From assembly GCA_041490445.1 (NCBI GenBank), contig JBGPTF010000013.1:1-64000 (forward strand): a DNA stretch of 64,000 bases, written 5' to 3'. Below, piece by piece: positions 34,931-43,319 of the stretch; positions within the stretch are counted from its first letter, which is position 1; each line of letters begins with the position of its first letter. The notes beneath the pieces were generated by a model. That model saw only the letters and a list, made by a program, of their open reading frames with translations. It was not told where the DNA came from and searched no databases. Source of the stretch: JBGPTF01 sp041490445. Lineage in GTDB: Bacteria > Acidobacteriota > Terriglobia > Acidiferrales > UBA7541. The position numbers were made by a program, and so were the translations under genes.

Positions 34931-36106
34931 CTACACGTCCAGGGTGAGGGAGGTTTCGGGGATGAAGCCGTCGCTGCGGCGGGATTGCGCGCCGGGCGGC
35001 AGCGGCATCTTGGCGCGGTCCACGCGGCGATAGAGCGTGTCGCGCTCGACCGGGGTGCGCCCCGCCCCGCGGATCAGCCGCTCGAGTTCGCCGAGGGCAA
35101 GGCCCTGCGGCGTGGTGGCGCCCGCGTCGTGATAAATCTTTTCTTCAACCACGGTGCCGTCCAAGTCGTCCGCGCCGAAGCGCAGCGCGATTTGCGCGAT
35201 CCGCGGCGTCAGCATGATCCAGTACGCCTTGATGTGGTCGAAATTATCGAGGAGCAGGCGCGACACCGCGATGGTCTTCAAATCGTCGAACGCCGTGGGC
35301 TTCGGAATGTGGGAAAGCACCGTATTGTCCGGATGGAAGGAGAGCGGGATGAACGCGACGAAGCCGTGCGTCTGGTCCTGCAAGTCGCGGAGCAGCAGGA
35401 GGTGCTCGACGCGCTCCTCCGGGGTTTCCATGTGGCCGTAGAGCATCGTGGCGTTTGATTTCAGGCCAACTTCGTGCGCCGTCCTGGCGATGTCGAGCCA
35501 CATCCGCCCGCTCACTTTGTGGTCGCAGATCACCTTGCGCACGCGCGGGTTGAAAATCTCCGCGCCGCCGCCGGGAAGCGAATCTACGCCCGCATCCTTC
35601 ATTTTGACGAGCGTCTCGCGGATGGAAAGCTTGGCGATGCGCGCGTAATAGCCCACCTCGACCATCGTGAAGGCCTTCAGATGCACTTGCGGGAAGCGCT
35701 GCTTGAGACCGCGGATCAGGTCTAGATAATAGTCGAAGGGAAGATCGGGATGCAGGCCGCCGACAATGTGAAATTCCGTGGCGCCCTCGGCGACGCCTTC
35801 CGCCGCGCGTTGATAAATCTCGTCGAGCGCGAACGTGTACGCCCCGGGCGCGTCCGGCGAACGGCCGAACGCGCAGAGCCGGCAGTGCGCCACGCAAACG
35901 TTCGTGGGATTGATGTGCCGGTTGATGTTGTAGTAGCAGACGTCGCCGTGGCGCTGCTCGCGAACGTGATTCGCCAGCCAGCCGACCGCCAGCAGGTCGT
36001 TTGACTCGTACAGCGCGAGGCCGTCGGCAGCATTGAGGCGCTCGCCGGCAAGGATTTTTTCAGCAACTGGCTTCAGGCGCGCGTCGGTGATTTGCAGGTC
36101 GGCCAT
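34931..36106 (-). CDS. mqnE: Aminodeoxyfutalosine synthase
   Basis: MqnE is a radical-SAM enzyme that converts 3-[(1-carboxyvinyl)oxy]benzoate and SAM to aminofutalosine in the futalosine route to menaquinone. The [4Fe-4S] motif is CVAHCRLC (C71, C75, C78 from ATG 36106), preceded by YYNINRHINPTNV, which fits MqnE. The 391 residues are normal. Start 36106 lies 17 bp after the prenyltransferase stop; a longer ATG at 36157 would overlap it. The gene follows the prenyltransferase in one minus-strand run. Confidence 0.93.
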   Translation of the reverse strand: MADLQITDARLKPVAEKILAGERLNAADGLALYESNDLLAVGWLANHVREQRHGDVCYYNINRHINPTNVCVAHCRLCAFGRSPDAPGAYTFALDEIYQRAAEGVAEGATEFHIVGGLHPDLPFDYYLDLIRGLKQRFPQVHLKAFTMVEVGYYARIAKLSIRETLVKMKDAGVDSLPGGGAEIFNPRVRKVICDHKVSGRMWLDIARTAHEVGLKSNATMLYGHMETPEERVEHLLLLRDLQDQTHGFVAFIPLSFHPDNTVLSHIPKPTAFDDLKTIAVSRLLLDNFDHIKAYWIMLTPRIAQIALRFGADDLDGTVVEEKIYHDAGATTPQGLALGELERLIRGAGRTPVERDTLYRRVDRAKMPLPPGAQSRRSDGFIPETSLTLDV

Positions 36107-36123
36107 GACGAATTCGGGAGCGA

Positions 36124-36999
36124 CTAGGGGCGCGAAAGGACCGCCGCCGTGCCCCAAAACAGCAGAAACAACAGGCTAATATAGCCGTTCACTGTGAAAA
36201 ACGCAGCATTGATTTTGCTCAGATCGTGCGGCTTTACCAACGAATGCTCGTAGCCGAGCAGCGCCGCGACGACCGCAATGCCCGCCCAGGCCGGCCAGGC
36301 CAGCGCGAAGCCCCACGCCAGCCATGCCAGCAGCAAGACCATCAGGACGTGCATCGCACGAGCGATCAGCAGGGCGCGCGCAATGCCGAAGCGGCGCGGG
36401 ATGGAATGCAGGCCGGCCTTCCGGTCGAATTCCACGTCCTGACAGGCGTAGAGCACGTCGAAGCCGCCCACCCACAGCGTCACTGCGGCGCACAAAATCA
36501 ATATGCGCCAATCGAGCGAGCCGCGAATGGCAATCCACGCCGCCGCGGGCGACATCCCGAGGCAGAAGCCGAGAACGAGATGCGACCACGCGGTGAAGCG
36601 CTTGGTGTAGGAATAGAAAAGCAGCACGGCAAGAGCCACAGGCGAGAGTTCGAGCGCCAGGCGATTGAGCCGGGCGGCGGCAAACACGAGCACGGCGGCG
36701 GATAGAAAGGTGAAGAACCAGGCAAAGCGCAGCGAGAGCTGGCCGGTGACGAGCGGACGCGCCTGCGTCCGCGGATTGAGCCGGTCGTAGTGCAGGTCGG
36801 CGATGCGGTTCATCGTCATCGCCGCCGACCGCGCGCCAACCATCGCCACGATGATCCACAGGACCTGCTGCCACGCAGGCCATCGGTGTCCGCCGGCACG
36901 CGCCGCGAGCAGCGCGCCCACCAGCGCGAACGGCAGCGCAAACACGGAGTGCTCGAACTTGATCATCTCGAGCACGGTGCGGATTCGGTTCTCAGTCAT
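36124..36999 (-). CDS. UbiA-type 4-hydroxybenzoate/futalosine-pathway polyprenyltransferase
   Basis: This 291-residue membrane protein starts MTENRIRTVLEMIKFEHSVF. It has two Asp-rich motifs, NRIADLHYDRLNPRTQARPL and CQDVEFDRKAGLHSIPRRFG, both used to bind Mg-prenyl diphosphate. About eight transmembrane helices are present. Next to mqnE and ubiX it most likely attaches the side chain in futalosine menaquinone synthesis (MqnP), not in ubiquinone synthesis. The longer frame to 37131 runs through a low-complexity repeat, so I use ATG 36999, which has AGGAG-like sequence upstream (TCAGGAG in the leader). Confidence 0.9.
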   Translation of the reverse strand: MTENRIRTVLEMIKFEHSVFALPFALVGALLAARAGGHRWPAWQQVLWIIVAMVGARSAAMTMNRIADLHYDRLNPRTQARPLVTGQLSLRFAWFFTFLSAAVLVFAAARLNRLALELSPVALAVLLFYSYTKRFTAWSHLVLGFCLGMSPAAAWIAIRGSLDWRILILCAAVTLWVGGFDVLYACQDVEFDRKAGLHSIPRRFGIARALLIARAMHVLMVLLLAWLAWGFALAWPAWAGIAVVAALLGYEHSLVKPHDLSKINAAFFTVNGYISLLFLLFWGTAAVLSRP

Positions 37000-37029
37000 C
37001 TCAGGAGCAGGATTGGCCACAGGGAGGAA

Positions 37030-37066
37030 AAAGTTTAAAGTCAAAAGTTGAAAGTACAAAGTTGGA
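37030..37066. repeat. AAAGT-type low-complexity tandem repeat
   Basis: Four or five diverged units of the form AAAGTTT, AAAGTCA, AAAGTTG, AAAGTAC, AAAGTTGG follow one another in the spacer before the prenyltransferase gene. It looks like slippage-derived DNA. It would be wrongly read as protein if the upstream start were used. Confidence 0.5.
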
Positions 37067-37209
37067 GGCGAAGAGGCGACACTTGGGAGTGAAGAGTTTC
37101 GGACCGGATGCAGCTCCGGGGAGCACCGCACACCATTTGCCGAGACAGTCGCTGCCGTCCATCATCGCGCTTCGGTCTGTCTCCGGGTCCCTACGGCTCA
37201 TGTTCGTTT

Positions 37210-37818
37210 TCATCCCTGCCAACGAAACTGGCTCTCCTGCGGCAGATCGAGCTGCGCCAGGACGCGGCAGACGTATTGCGTGACGACGTCGTCGATTGAC
37301 TTCGGGGCGAAATAAAAGGCGGGCATTGCCGGCATCACGATCGCGCCCGCATCGTGCGCCCGCAGCATGTTCTCGAGCTGGACGCGGTTGAGCGGCGTCT
37401 CGCGCACGCAGAGGACGAGGCGCTTCCGCTCCTTCAGACAAACATCGGCGGCGCGCGCGAGCAGATCATCGCTTGCACCGTTCGCAATTGCCGAAAGCGT
37501 CCCTGCCGAACACGGGATCACCGCCATGCCGTCCACGGCCGCGCTGCCCGACGCGATGGATGCGCCGATGTCCTTGTTCGGCAGGCATTCCATCTTTGCG
37601 GCAGGCGTTTCCGTGAGGAGAGAGGGCAGCGCTTTCAGATCAGCAGCGACGATGCCCAGTTCCGCAGCGAGCAGGCGGAGGCCCATCTGCGTCACGACGA
37701 GATAGACGCGCGCAACGCGCGGGTCGGCATCGAGCAGGCGCAGCGCCTTCTGGGCGTACACGGCGCCGCTCGCGCCCGTGACGCCGATGGTGATGATTTT
37801 GTCTGCCTGGCTCGCCAT
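37210..37818 (-). CDS. ubiX: UbiX-family flavin prenyltransferase
   Basis: UbiX makes prenylated FMN, the cofactor of UbiD-type decarboxylases. The 202-residue protein has the nucleotide-binding ITIGVTGASGAVYAQKALRL, VIPCSAGTLSAIANGASDDL, and the signature RETPLNRVQLENMLRAHDAG. It is the upstream gene of the ubiX-prenyltransferase-mqnE run and so likely supports the decarboxylation step of menaquinone synthesis. No ubiD gene is in this window. Confidence 0.94.
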   Translation of the reverse strand: MASQADKIITIGVTGASGAVYAQKALRLLDADPRVARVYLVVTQMGLRLLAAELGIVAADLKALPSLLTETPAAKMECLPNKDIGASIASGSAAVDGMAVIPCSAGTLSAIANGASDDLLARAADVCLKERKRLVLCVRETPLNRVQLENMLRAHDAGAIVMPAMPAFYFAPKSIDDVVTQYVCRVLAQLDLPQESQFRWQG

Positions 37819-37872
37819 TCGGTCTGCCGGTTGCGGCTGGTTGATTCTTCGCCGCGGTCAACTTCAAAACCT

Positions 37873-37910
37873 TCACCCTGAGCCCCGCTGGAGCCGGGGC
37901 GAAGGATCTC
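37873..37910 (-). repeat. Interspersed GAGATCCTTCG-type hairpin repeat, copy B
   Basis: Read on the minus strand it runs GAGATCCTTC, GCCCCGGCTCCAGCGGGGC, CTCAGGGTGAAG. It is head-to-head with copy C, 23 bp away. Confidence 0.65.
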
Positions 37911-37933
37911 CACTGCTCGAACCTGGCGACGGT

Positions 37934-37987
37934 GAGATCCTTCGGTCGCCCCGGCCAGAAAGCGACCGGGACTACTTCAGGATGACA
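37934..37987 (+). repeat. Interspersed GAGATCCTTCG-type hairpin repeat, copy C
   Basis: GAGATCCTTCGGTCGCCCC, then a loop, then GCGACCGGG and CTTCAGGATGACAG. The first 10 bp are the exact inverse of the same block in copy B, so the two copies form a larger palindrome of about 115 bp. Confidence 0.65.
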
Positions 37988-38097
37988 GATAAAGAAATGC
38001 GATTCGCCGCGTTGGAGAAGCTCGCATCTTAGGCAGCCGCTTCCAGCAAAGTCAAGGCGACGCAGTGATAGAATGCTGGCTCGCAAAACTACGCACA

Positions 38098-38850
38098 ATG
38101 GACGAACGAGACATACGCGAATTGCTCGAGGCGGTGCGCAAGGGACGGCTTTCGGCGGAACGCGCCGCCGAGCGATTGAAGAGCCTGCCGTTCGAGGACC
38201 TTGGCTTCGCAAAGATTGATCACCACCGCTCGCTGCGGCAGGGCTATCCGGAAGTAATCTTCGCGCGCGGGAAGACGCCGCAGCAGGTGGCCGCCATCGT
38301 CCGCGGGATGCTGCGCGCAAAATCGTCCCACAACATTTTGATTACGCGCGCGGACACGAAGACGTTCGCGGCAGTGCGACGCATCACGCGAGCGGCAAAG
38401 AATCATCCACTCTCCGGAACGATTGTGATCCGTCGCAATCACGTGAATCACGGCAAGGGATTGATCGTGGTGGTCACGGCGGGCACGAGCGATATACCGA
38501 TCGCGGAAGAAGCGCTGATCACGGCGGAGGTTTTGGGCAACCGCGTGGAAGCTCTCTACGACGTCGGCGTCGCTGGATTGCATCGCCTGACGGAAAACCG
38601 CGCGAAGCTGGCCGGGGCGCGCGTGATCATCTGCGTGGCAGGGATGGAAGGCGCCCTGCCGAGCGTGGTGGGGGGGATGGTGGCCGTGCCGGTGATTGCC
38701 GTGCCGACGAGCGTGGGCTACGGAGCGAGCTTCGGCGGGCTGACGGCGCTGCTCGCCATGCTGAACAGTTGCGCATCCAACGTGTCGGTGGTGAACATCG
38801 ACAACGGCTTCGGGGCAGGCTGCGTCGCCAGCGTGATCAATCACCTGTAA
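38098..38850 (+). CDS. larB: Nickel-pincer cofactor biosynthesis protein LarB (PurE-like)
   Basis: LarB carboxylates nicotinic acid adenine dinucleotide to pyridinium-3,5-biscarboxylic acid mononucleotide, the first step to the nickel-pincer cofactor of lactate racemase and relatives. The 250-residue protein has the PurE-like core with VVTAGTSDIPIAEEALITAE, CVAGMEGALPSVVGGMVAVP, and TSVGYGASFGGLTALLAMLN with NGFGAGCVAS. Start 38098 (MDERDIRELLEAV) is chosen over 38065. No larC, larE or larA is in the window. Confidence 0.9.
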   Translation: MDERDIRELLEAVRKGRLSAERAAERLKSLPFEDLGFAKIDHHRSLRQGYPEVIFARGKTPQQVAAIVRGMLRAKSSHNILITRADTKTFAAVRRITRAAKNHPLSGTIVIRRNHVNHGKGLIVVVTAGTSDIPIAEEALITAEVLGNRVEALYDVGVAGLHRLTENRAKLAGARVIICVAGMEGALPSVVGGMVAVPVIAVPTSVGYGASFGGLTALLAMLNSCASNVSVVNIDNGFGAGCVASVINHL

Positions 38851-39048
38851 GTTGCGGTGAAGGACAATTCGCGATTTGCTCGCTGAGGTGTTGCTTAGCA
38901 GGTTGCGGAAAAAGGGCCGAGAGCAGTCGCGGCGCCCGCATCGGGGCAGGCAAGGCATTGAAAACAAGATGCCGGGCTGAAGCCCGGCGCTACAAAACAG
39001 AGAGAAGAACGGCTTTCCCCGCAGTCTAACAAAAGATCACGTACTTCT

Positions 39049-40926
39049 CTATTGAACTTCGATTTGCTGGACGACCTTGTACCGTAGGAATGCTTCCGGA
39101 GGATTTTCAACCTGAAGACGCAGGCGACCGGGCGTTCGCGGCTCGAATTCGAAATCGTAGGTCTCCCCCGGCCAGAGCAATTGCCGTGAATCCTGCATGA
39201 CAGCCTGGCTTGGGGGCAGATCGGCTCCGTCCTTCGCAACCGCGCGCCATCGCAGCAATCCTGCCGGCCCCATCAGCGAAAAAACACCGGGATTGTTCGC
39301 GGTGATATCGATCAGGCGGATTCGGTATCGCCGGTCTCTCCGCAAGCGCAACACCGGGGGCTCCGCACTGCCATTCAGCAGGAGTGGCGCCTTGAGATCA
39401 TCAGGGCCCCCCCGGCTGATGACAAATATGCGGTTCGTTTCCGCATCAAACTTCGTTCCCGGCTCCAGCACGAGGAGAGGCCCATACAAACCGCCGGTGA
39501 GCTGCGCCGCGTCATTCAAATGCGTGTGGTAGATAAATGTGCCGGCCCGCGGGGGCGTGAACCGAACCTGAAAAGAGGCTCCCGGCTCGACCATTGGCGT
39601 GACCTCGCCGCCGCGCGCGCCCCAGCCGACCACTCCGTCGTAGTAGCTCTCGAGTTCGATGCCGTGCCAGTGCACGGCGGTAGGTTCGTGGAGTTGGTTC
39701 TCCACCGTAATCTCGACGGGCCGACCACGCTCCAGAATGACGGGCGGACCCGGGGCGGTCAATTCGTCCGAGGCCAGCCTGCCGGACTCTTCCAACTGGT
39801 AGGCGAAGCCCGGAGGCAAGCCATCGCGCGCTGGCCGTTCGCGAACCAGCAAGCGGAGGTTCCGGCGACGGCCGTGGGAGACAACTGCGGGCCGCGTGCC
39901 GGTCACCGTGATTCCGAGTACCAGACCCGCCATGTGATTCAACCCGTGCTCATGGACGCGCTCGGGTTGGGCCACCAGTGCGTTAGCGACGGTCATTTCC
40001 GGGGAGAAATGAGCGACCAGGTGACAGTGAAATATCCATCGGCCCGCAGGCGGAGTCCACGAAACCAGCATGGTCGAACCCGGGGTCAATAGGTGAGTGA
40101 CGACACTGCGCTGTTGGTCCGCTTCGAGGAGCTGATCTCGCTCGCCATCACCCTCGCTATCTACACGATAGTAGGAGCCATGCAGGTGCATCGGGTGCGG
40201 CCCATCGGACGCGTTGATCCAGCGCCACCGCACGGGTTCTCCGGCCGCATAGGTGAGGCGTTCGGTATAGGGCCAGGATTTGCCGTTGATCACGGGAACA
40301 TCCTGGGAAAGAACTGGGTTTCGCTGGCTTCGCCAGAGTCCGATCACAAAGACACGATCGGCTGGCACGGCACCGGGCGGATCTACAATGAAGGCGCCGG
40401 CCAGTTGACTGCCTTCGCGATAAGGCCGGCCCCGGCTCAAGTCTCCCCCGGCGCTTGCCCAATACTGATAGGTTCCGGCTGCGCCCGCAGCGAACCGGAG
40501 CTCCCGAACTTCTCCCGGAGGCACCTGCACATCGTCGCTCGCGTCGCCCGGATGCGTGTGCAATCCATGCACAACGGCGACAGCCAGGAGCAGATTGCGA
40601 AGTGTCACGCGGATCTCGGCGCCCTCCGGAACACGTATCAGAGGGCCGGGGACTTGCGGCGCCTTGCCTTCCTCGGAGAATGCATACACCTTCATGCTCG
40701 GCGATGTGTCGGCTTCCGGGTGCCAATCGCCCTGCCGCATCTCGAGGTGGAGCGTTAGAACGCCATTCTCCAGCTTCCCGCCGGGCGCCCGGTTGGAGTT
40801 GGCTTGAATGGCTTCCGATGCAGAACCGGGTGACGATTGCGCCGGCAGTTCGAGTGCTGCGGGAAGCGCCAGCGCGGCGAGGACGGCGCAACTGAGGACA
40901 ATACGATTGAGGGCTGCTGAAAACAC
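39049..40926 (-). CDS. Exported multicopper oxidase with permuted copper-binding order
   Basis: This 625-residue protein has a signal peptide (SCAVLAALALPAALELPAQ) and four cupredoxin domains. It has all four copper motifs, but not in the usual order: H244PMHLHG250 and H300CHLVAHFSPEM311 (normally the last two) come before H419WHG and Y466HTH (normally the first two). Domain 1 has a degenerate HGLHTHPG at 120-127. Domain 4 carries no obvious ligands. The full set of eight trinuclear-site His and the type 1 His/Cys/His/Met are present, so it is probably active. The substrate is unknown. Confidence 0.88.
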   Translation of the reverse strand: MFSAALNRIVLSCAVLAALALPAALELPAQSSPGSASEAIQANSNRAPGGKLENGVLTLHLEMRQGDWHPEADTSPSMKVYAFSEEGKAPQVPGPLIRVPEGAEIRVTLRNLLLAVAVVHGLHTHPGDASDDVQVPPGEVRELRFAAGAAGTYQYWASAGGDLSRGRPYREGSQLAGAFIVDPPGAVPADRVFVIGLWRSQRNPVLSQDVPVINGKSWPYTERLTYAAGEPVRWRWINASDGPHPMHLHGSYYRVDSEGDGERDQLLEADQQRSVVTHLLTPGSTMLVSWTPPAGRWIFHCHLVAHFSPEMTVANALVAQPERVHEHGLNHMAGLVLGITVTGTRPAVVSHGRRRNLRLLVRERPARDGLPPGFAYQLEESGRLASDELTAPGPPVILERGRPVEITVENQLHEPTAVHWHGIELESYYDGVVGWGARGGEVTPMVEPGASFQVRFTPPRAGTFIYHTHLNDAAQLTGGLYGPLLVLEPGTKFDAETNRIFVISRGGPDDLKAPLLLNGSAEPPVLRLRRDRRYRIRLIDITANNPGVFSLMGPAGLLRWRAVAKDGADLPPSQAVMQDSRQLLWPGETYDFEFEPRTPGRLRLQVENPPEAFLRYKVVQQIEVQ

Positions 40927-41098
40927 GTCTACGCTCCCCCTACTCAGGTCCGGTGTTTCCCGGCCCGGCCCATCTTATCCGGGATTTCCGATTTCAACTC
41001 CATCTATACGCAAAACCTTAGGACAGCCAACCCTTCGCGTCAGGCTCCGATGGCCAAGACCACGGTTTGGTGGACCACCGCAGCGGTCGACCCGCTCT

Positions 41099-42523
41099 TC
41101 AGCGAAGAGCGCCGAGGAGGGCCGCGGCGAGGGCGGCTTCTTCTTCAGGGAAAACCGTGCGGAGATCGAGGACGAGGCGGTCGTCTTCAATGCGGGCGAT
41201 GACGGGCGCGCCACGTTCGGGGCGGCGCAGGCGTTCTTCCAGCTTTGCCGCGGAGTGGCGGGGCGTGGAGATCGCAACCAGCCGCGTGGGCAAACTCTGG
41301 TCCGGGGTTGACCCTCCGCCAATCACGGAGAATCCCGGCACGATTTCGACCCTCGCGTCTTTGGGAAGCTGGCCAGCAAGACGCTCGACAAGCGCCTTCG
41401 ACCGGCGCTCGAGCTCTTCGAGCGGCAAACGAATCATGCGCAGTGCGGGAATTTCATCCAGAGCGCCGCGCCGGTAAGCGCCGAGCGTCACTTCGAGCGC
41501 CGCAATCGTCAGCTTGTCCACGCGGAGCGCGCGAAAGAGCGGGTTCCGACGAATGCGCTCGACGATCTCTTTTTCCCCGGCAATGATGCCTGCCTGCGGC
41601 CCGCCCAGCATCTTGTCGCCGCTGAACGTGACGACTTGCGCGCCCGCATCGAAGCTTGCCCGCGCGACCGGCTCGGAGATTCCGGCGGACGCGAGATCGG
41701 CGAGGCAGCCGGAGCCAAGATCCTCGAACACGGGGAGACTGAACCGGCGCCCGAGCGCGGCCAATTCTTCGAGCGAAGGCCGCCCGGCGAATCCCACAAT
41801 GCGGAAATTCGAGGGGTGCACGCGCAGGAGAAGACGGGTGCGCTCGTTGATCGCGCGCTCGTAATCGGCGATGCGCGTGCGATTCGTCGTGCCCACTTCG
41901 CGGAGCAGCGCGCCGCTCTCCGCCATGATGTCGGGAATGCGGAAGCCGTCGCCGATCTCGATCAGCTCGCCGCGCGAAACAATGACTTCCGCGCCTTTCG
42001 CCAGCGTGTTCAGAACCAGAAACACAGCGGCGGCGTTGTTGTTGACGACGATAGCCGATTCCGCGCCCGCCAGCCGCGCCAGGTGGCGCGCCGTGTGCGC
42101 GTCGCGCTTCCCTCGCGCGCCTGCTTCCAGGTCGTATTCCAGATTCGAATAGCGCGCCGCCGTCTGAGCCAGATGCTCGACCACATGCGGAGAAAGAGGC
42201 GCGCGGCCCAGGTTCGTGTGCAGGACCACACCGGTAGCGTTGATCACCGGCCGGAGAGAAAGGGTCAGGGCTTTGTCTACGTGTTCGACGATGCGCGCTT
42301 CGATCTGCGCGATTTCGATGAGCGAAGCAGAAGCCGCTGCTTCCCGCGCAAGATGCGCCCGCAAATCCGCCAGCACCTCCCGCGCCGCATCGAGGACCAG
42401 GATACGCCCGGCTCGCGCCACAAGCTCCGCCACGGTCGGCCTGCCCAGCAATTCGTCCACGGACGGAATCTGCCGGAGGAGCGCGTCGCGCGCCGCGGAA
42501 GGGGAATCGGTCTTCGGCGTCAT
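41099..42523 (-). CDS. selA: L-seryl-tRNA(Sec) selenium transferase
   Basis: SelA uses PLP to convert seryl-tRNA(Sec) to selenocysteinyl-tRNA(Sec) with selenophosphate. The PLP Lys lies in QVVTFSGDKMLGGPQAGIIA. The other blocks are RPVINATGVVLHTNLGRAPL, IVVNNNAAAVFLVLNTLAKG and SRGELIEIGDGFRIPDIMAE. The 474 residues from ATG 42523 fit the family; the longer frame adds a non-conserved 49-residue leader. selB, selC and selD are not in the window. It lies upstream of the multicopper oxidase on the same strand with a 172-bp gap. Confidence 0.93.
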   Translation of the reverse strand: MTPKTDSPSAARDALLRQIPSVDELLGRPTVAELVARAGRILVLDAAREVLADLRAHLAREAAASASLIEIAQIEARIVEHVDKALTLSLRPVINATGVVLHTNLGRAPLSPHVVEHLAQTAARYSNLEYDLEAGARGKRDAHTARHLARLAGAESAIVVNNNAAAVFLVLNTLAKGAEVIVSRGELIEIGDGFRIPDIMAESGALLREVGTTNRTRIADYERAINERTRLLLRVHPSNFRIVGFAGRPSLEELAALGRRFSLPVFEDLGSGCLADLASAGISEPVARASFDAGAQVVTFSGDKMLGGPQAGIIAGEKEIVERIRRNPLFRALRVDKLTIAALEVTLGAYRRGALDEIPALRMIRLPLEELERRSKALVERLAGQLPKDARVEIVPGFSVIGGGSTPDQSLPTRLVAISTPRHSAAKLEERLRRPERGAPVIARIEDDRLVLDLRTVFPEEEAALAAALLGALR

Positions 42524-42663
42524 CGTTCCCGTATTTGAGCACAGGCCCCCCAGCGAGGCAACCGGGCAGCCGCGCGATACCCTTGCGGCACGCCGCCCCG
42601 GGAGGCCGATTGACGCCTGCGGGAGAGGGACACTAGGATGAATGGCATCGTCCATCCGAGCCA

Positions 42664-43251
42664 ATGGCAACCACTGAAGAGGACCTGAACCAACTCGAGA
42701 AAGACATCCGGTTGCTGAAGATCGAGTACGAGCAGTTCTTCGGGGGCGGCCGGAAGCGTCCTCCCGCCGACGCGCAGTGGCGCGTGGAGCTGCTTATCAA
42801 GCGCTACGGCGATCGCAGCCCCGACATGAATTCCGGCCAGCGGTTCCGCTACAGCAACCTGACGCAAACCTACGCGAAATACCAGGAAATGTGGCGCAAG
42901 CGGCTGAAGCAGAAAGAAGAAGGCACCACACAGCGGCACTTCGGGGCGGCGGCGAAGGCCATTGAAGCAGAACGAGCGCGAGCGCGCACCCAGCCACCGG
43001 CAACGGCGTTCGTCACCGCGCTGTCAGACGCCGAAAAAGAAGCTTCGAAAGTGGACCAGCTCTACCGGAAGTTGATGGAAGCCCGCGAACGCGTGGGCGA
43101 TGAGGGGCCTGCCCCTTCCTTCGAGGAATTCAAGCGTTTCGTACACCGCAAGACGCAGGAGCTGATGCAAAAGAAGGGCTGCGAGCAGGTGGAATACGTG
43201 GTGAGCGTCGAAGGCGGCCACGTGAAGCTGAAGGCGCGCGTCCGCAACTGA
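42664..43251 (+). CDS. Conserved coiled-coil protein (MXAN_5187 C-terminal-domain-like)
   Basis: The 195-residue protein starts EEDLNQLEKDIRLLKIEYEQ, followed by FFGGGRKRPPADAQWRVELL. It is rich in charged residues and heptad-like helices, and ends in a small domain (QVEYVVSVEGGHVKLKARVR). This resembles the family named after Myxococcus MXAN_5187; I am not certain of that link. The function is unknown. It is divergent from selA and in the same direction as purH, 68 bp upstream of it. Confidence 0.65.
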   Translation: MATTEEDLNQLEKDIRLLKIEYEQFFGGGRKRPPADAQWRVELLIKRYGDRSPDMNSGQRFRYSNLTQTYAKYQEMWRKRLKQKEEGTTQRHFGAAAKAIEAERARARTQPPATAFVTALSDAEKEASKVDQLYRKLMEARERVGDEGPAPSFEEFKRFVHRKTQELMQKKGCEQVEYVVSVEGGHVKLKARVRN

Positions 43252-43319
43252 AGTCTCTCTTTCCGAATCTCATCCGAACGCATACAATACACGGCCTTTT
43301 TCCTTTTCAGGGGGAATGC

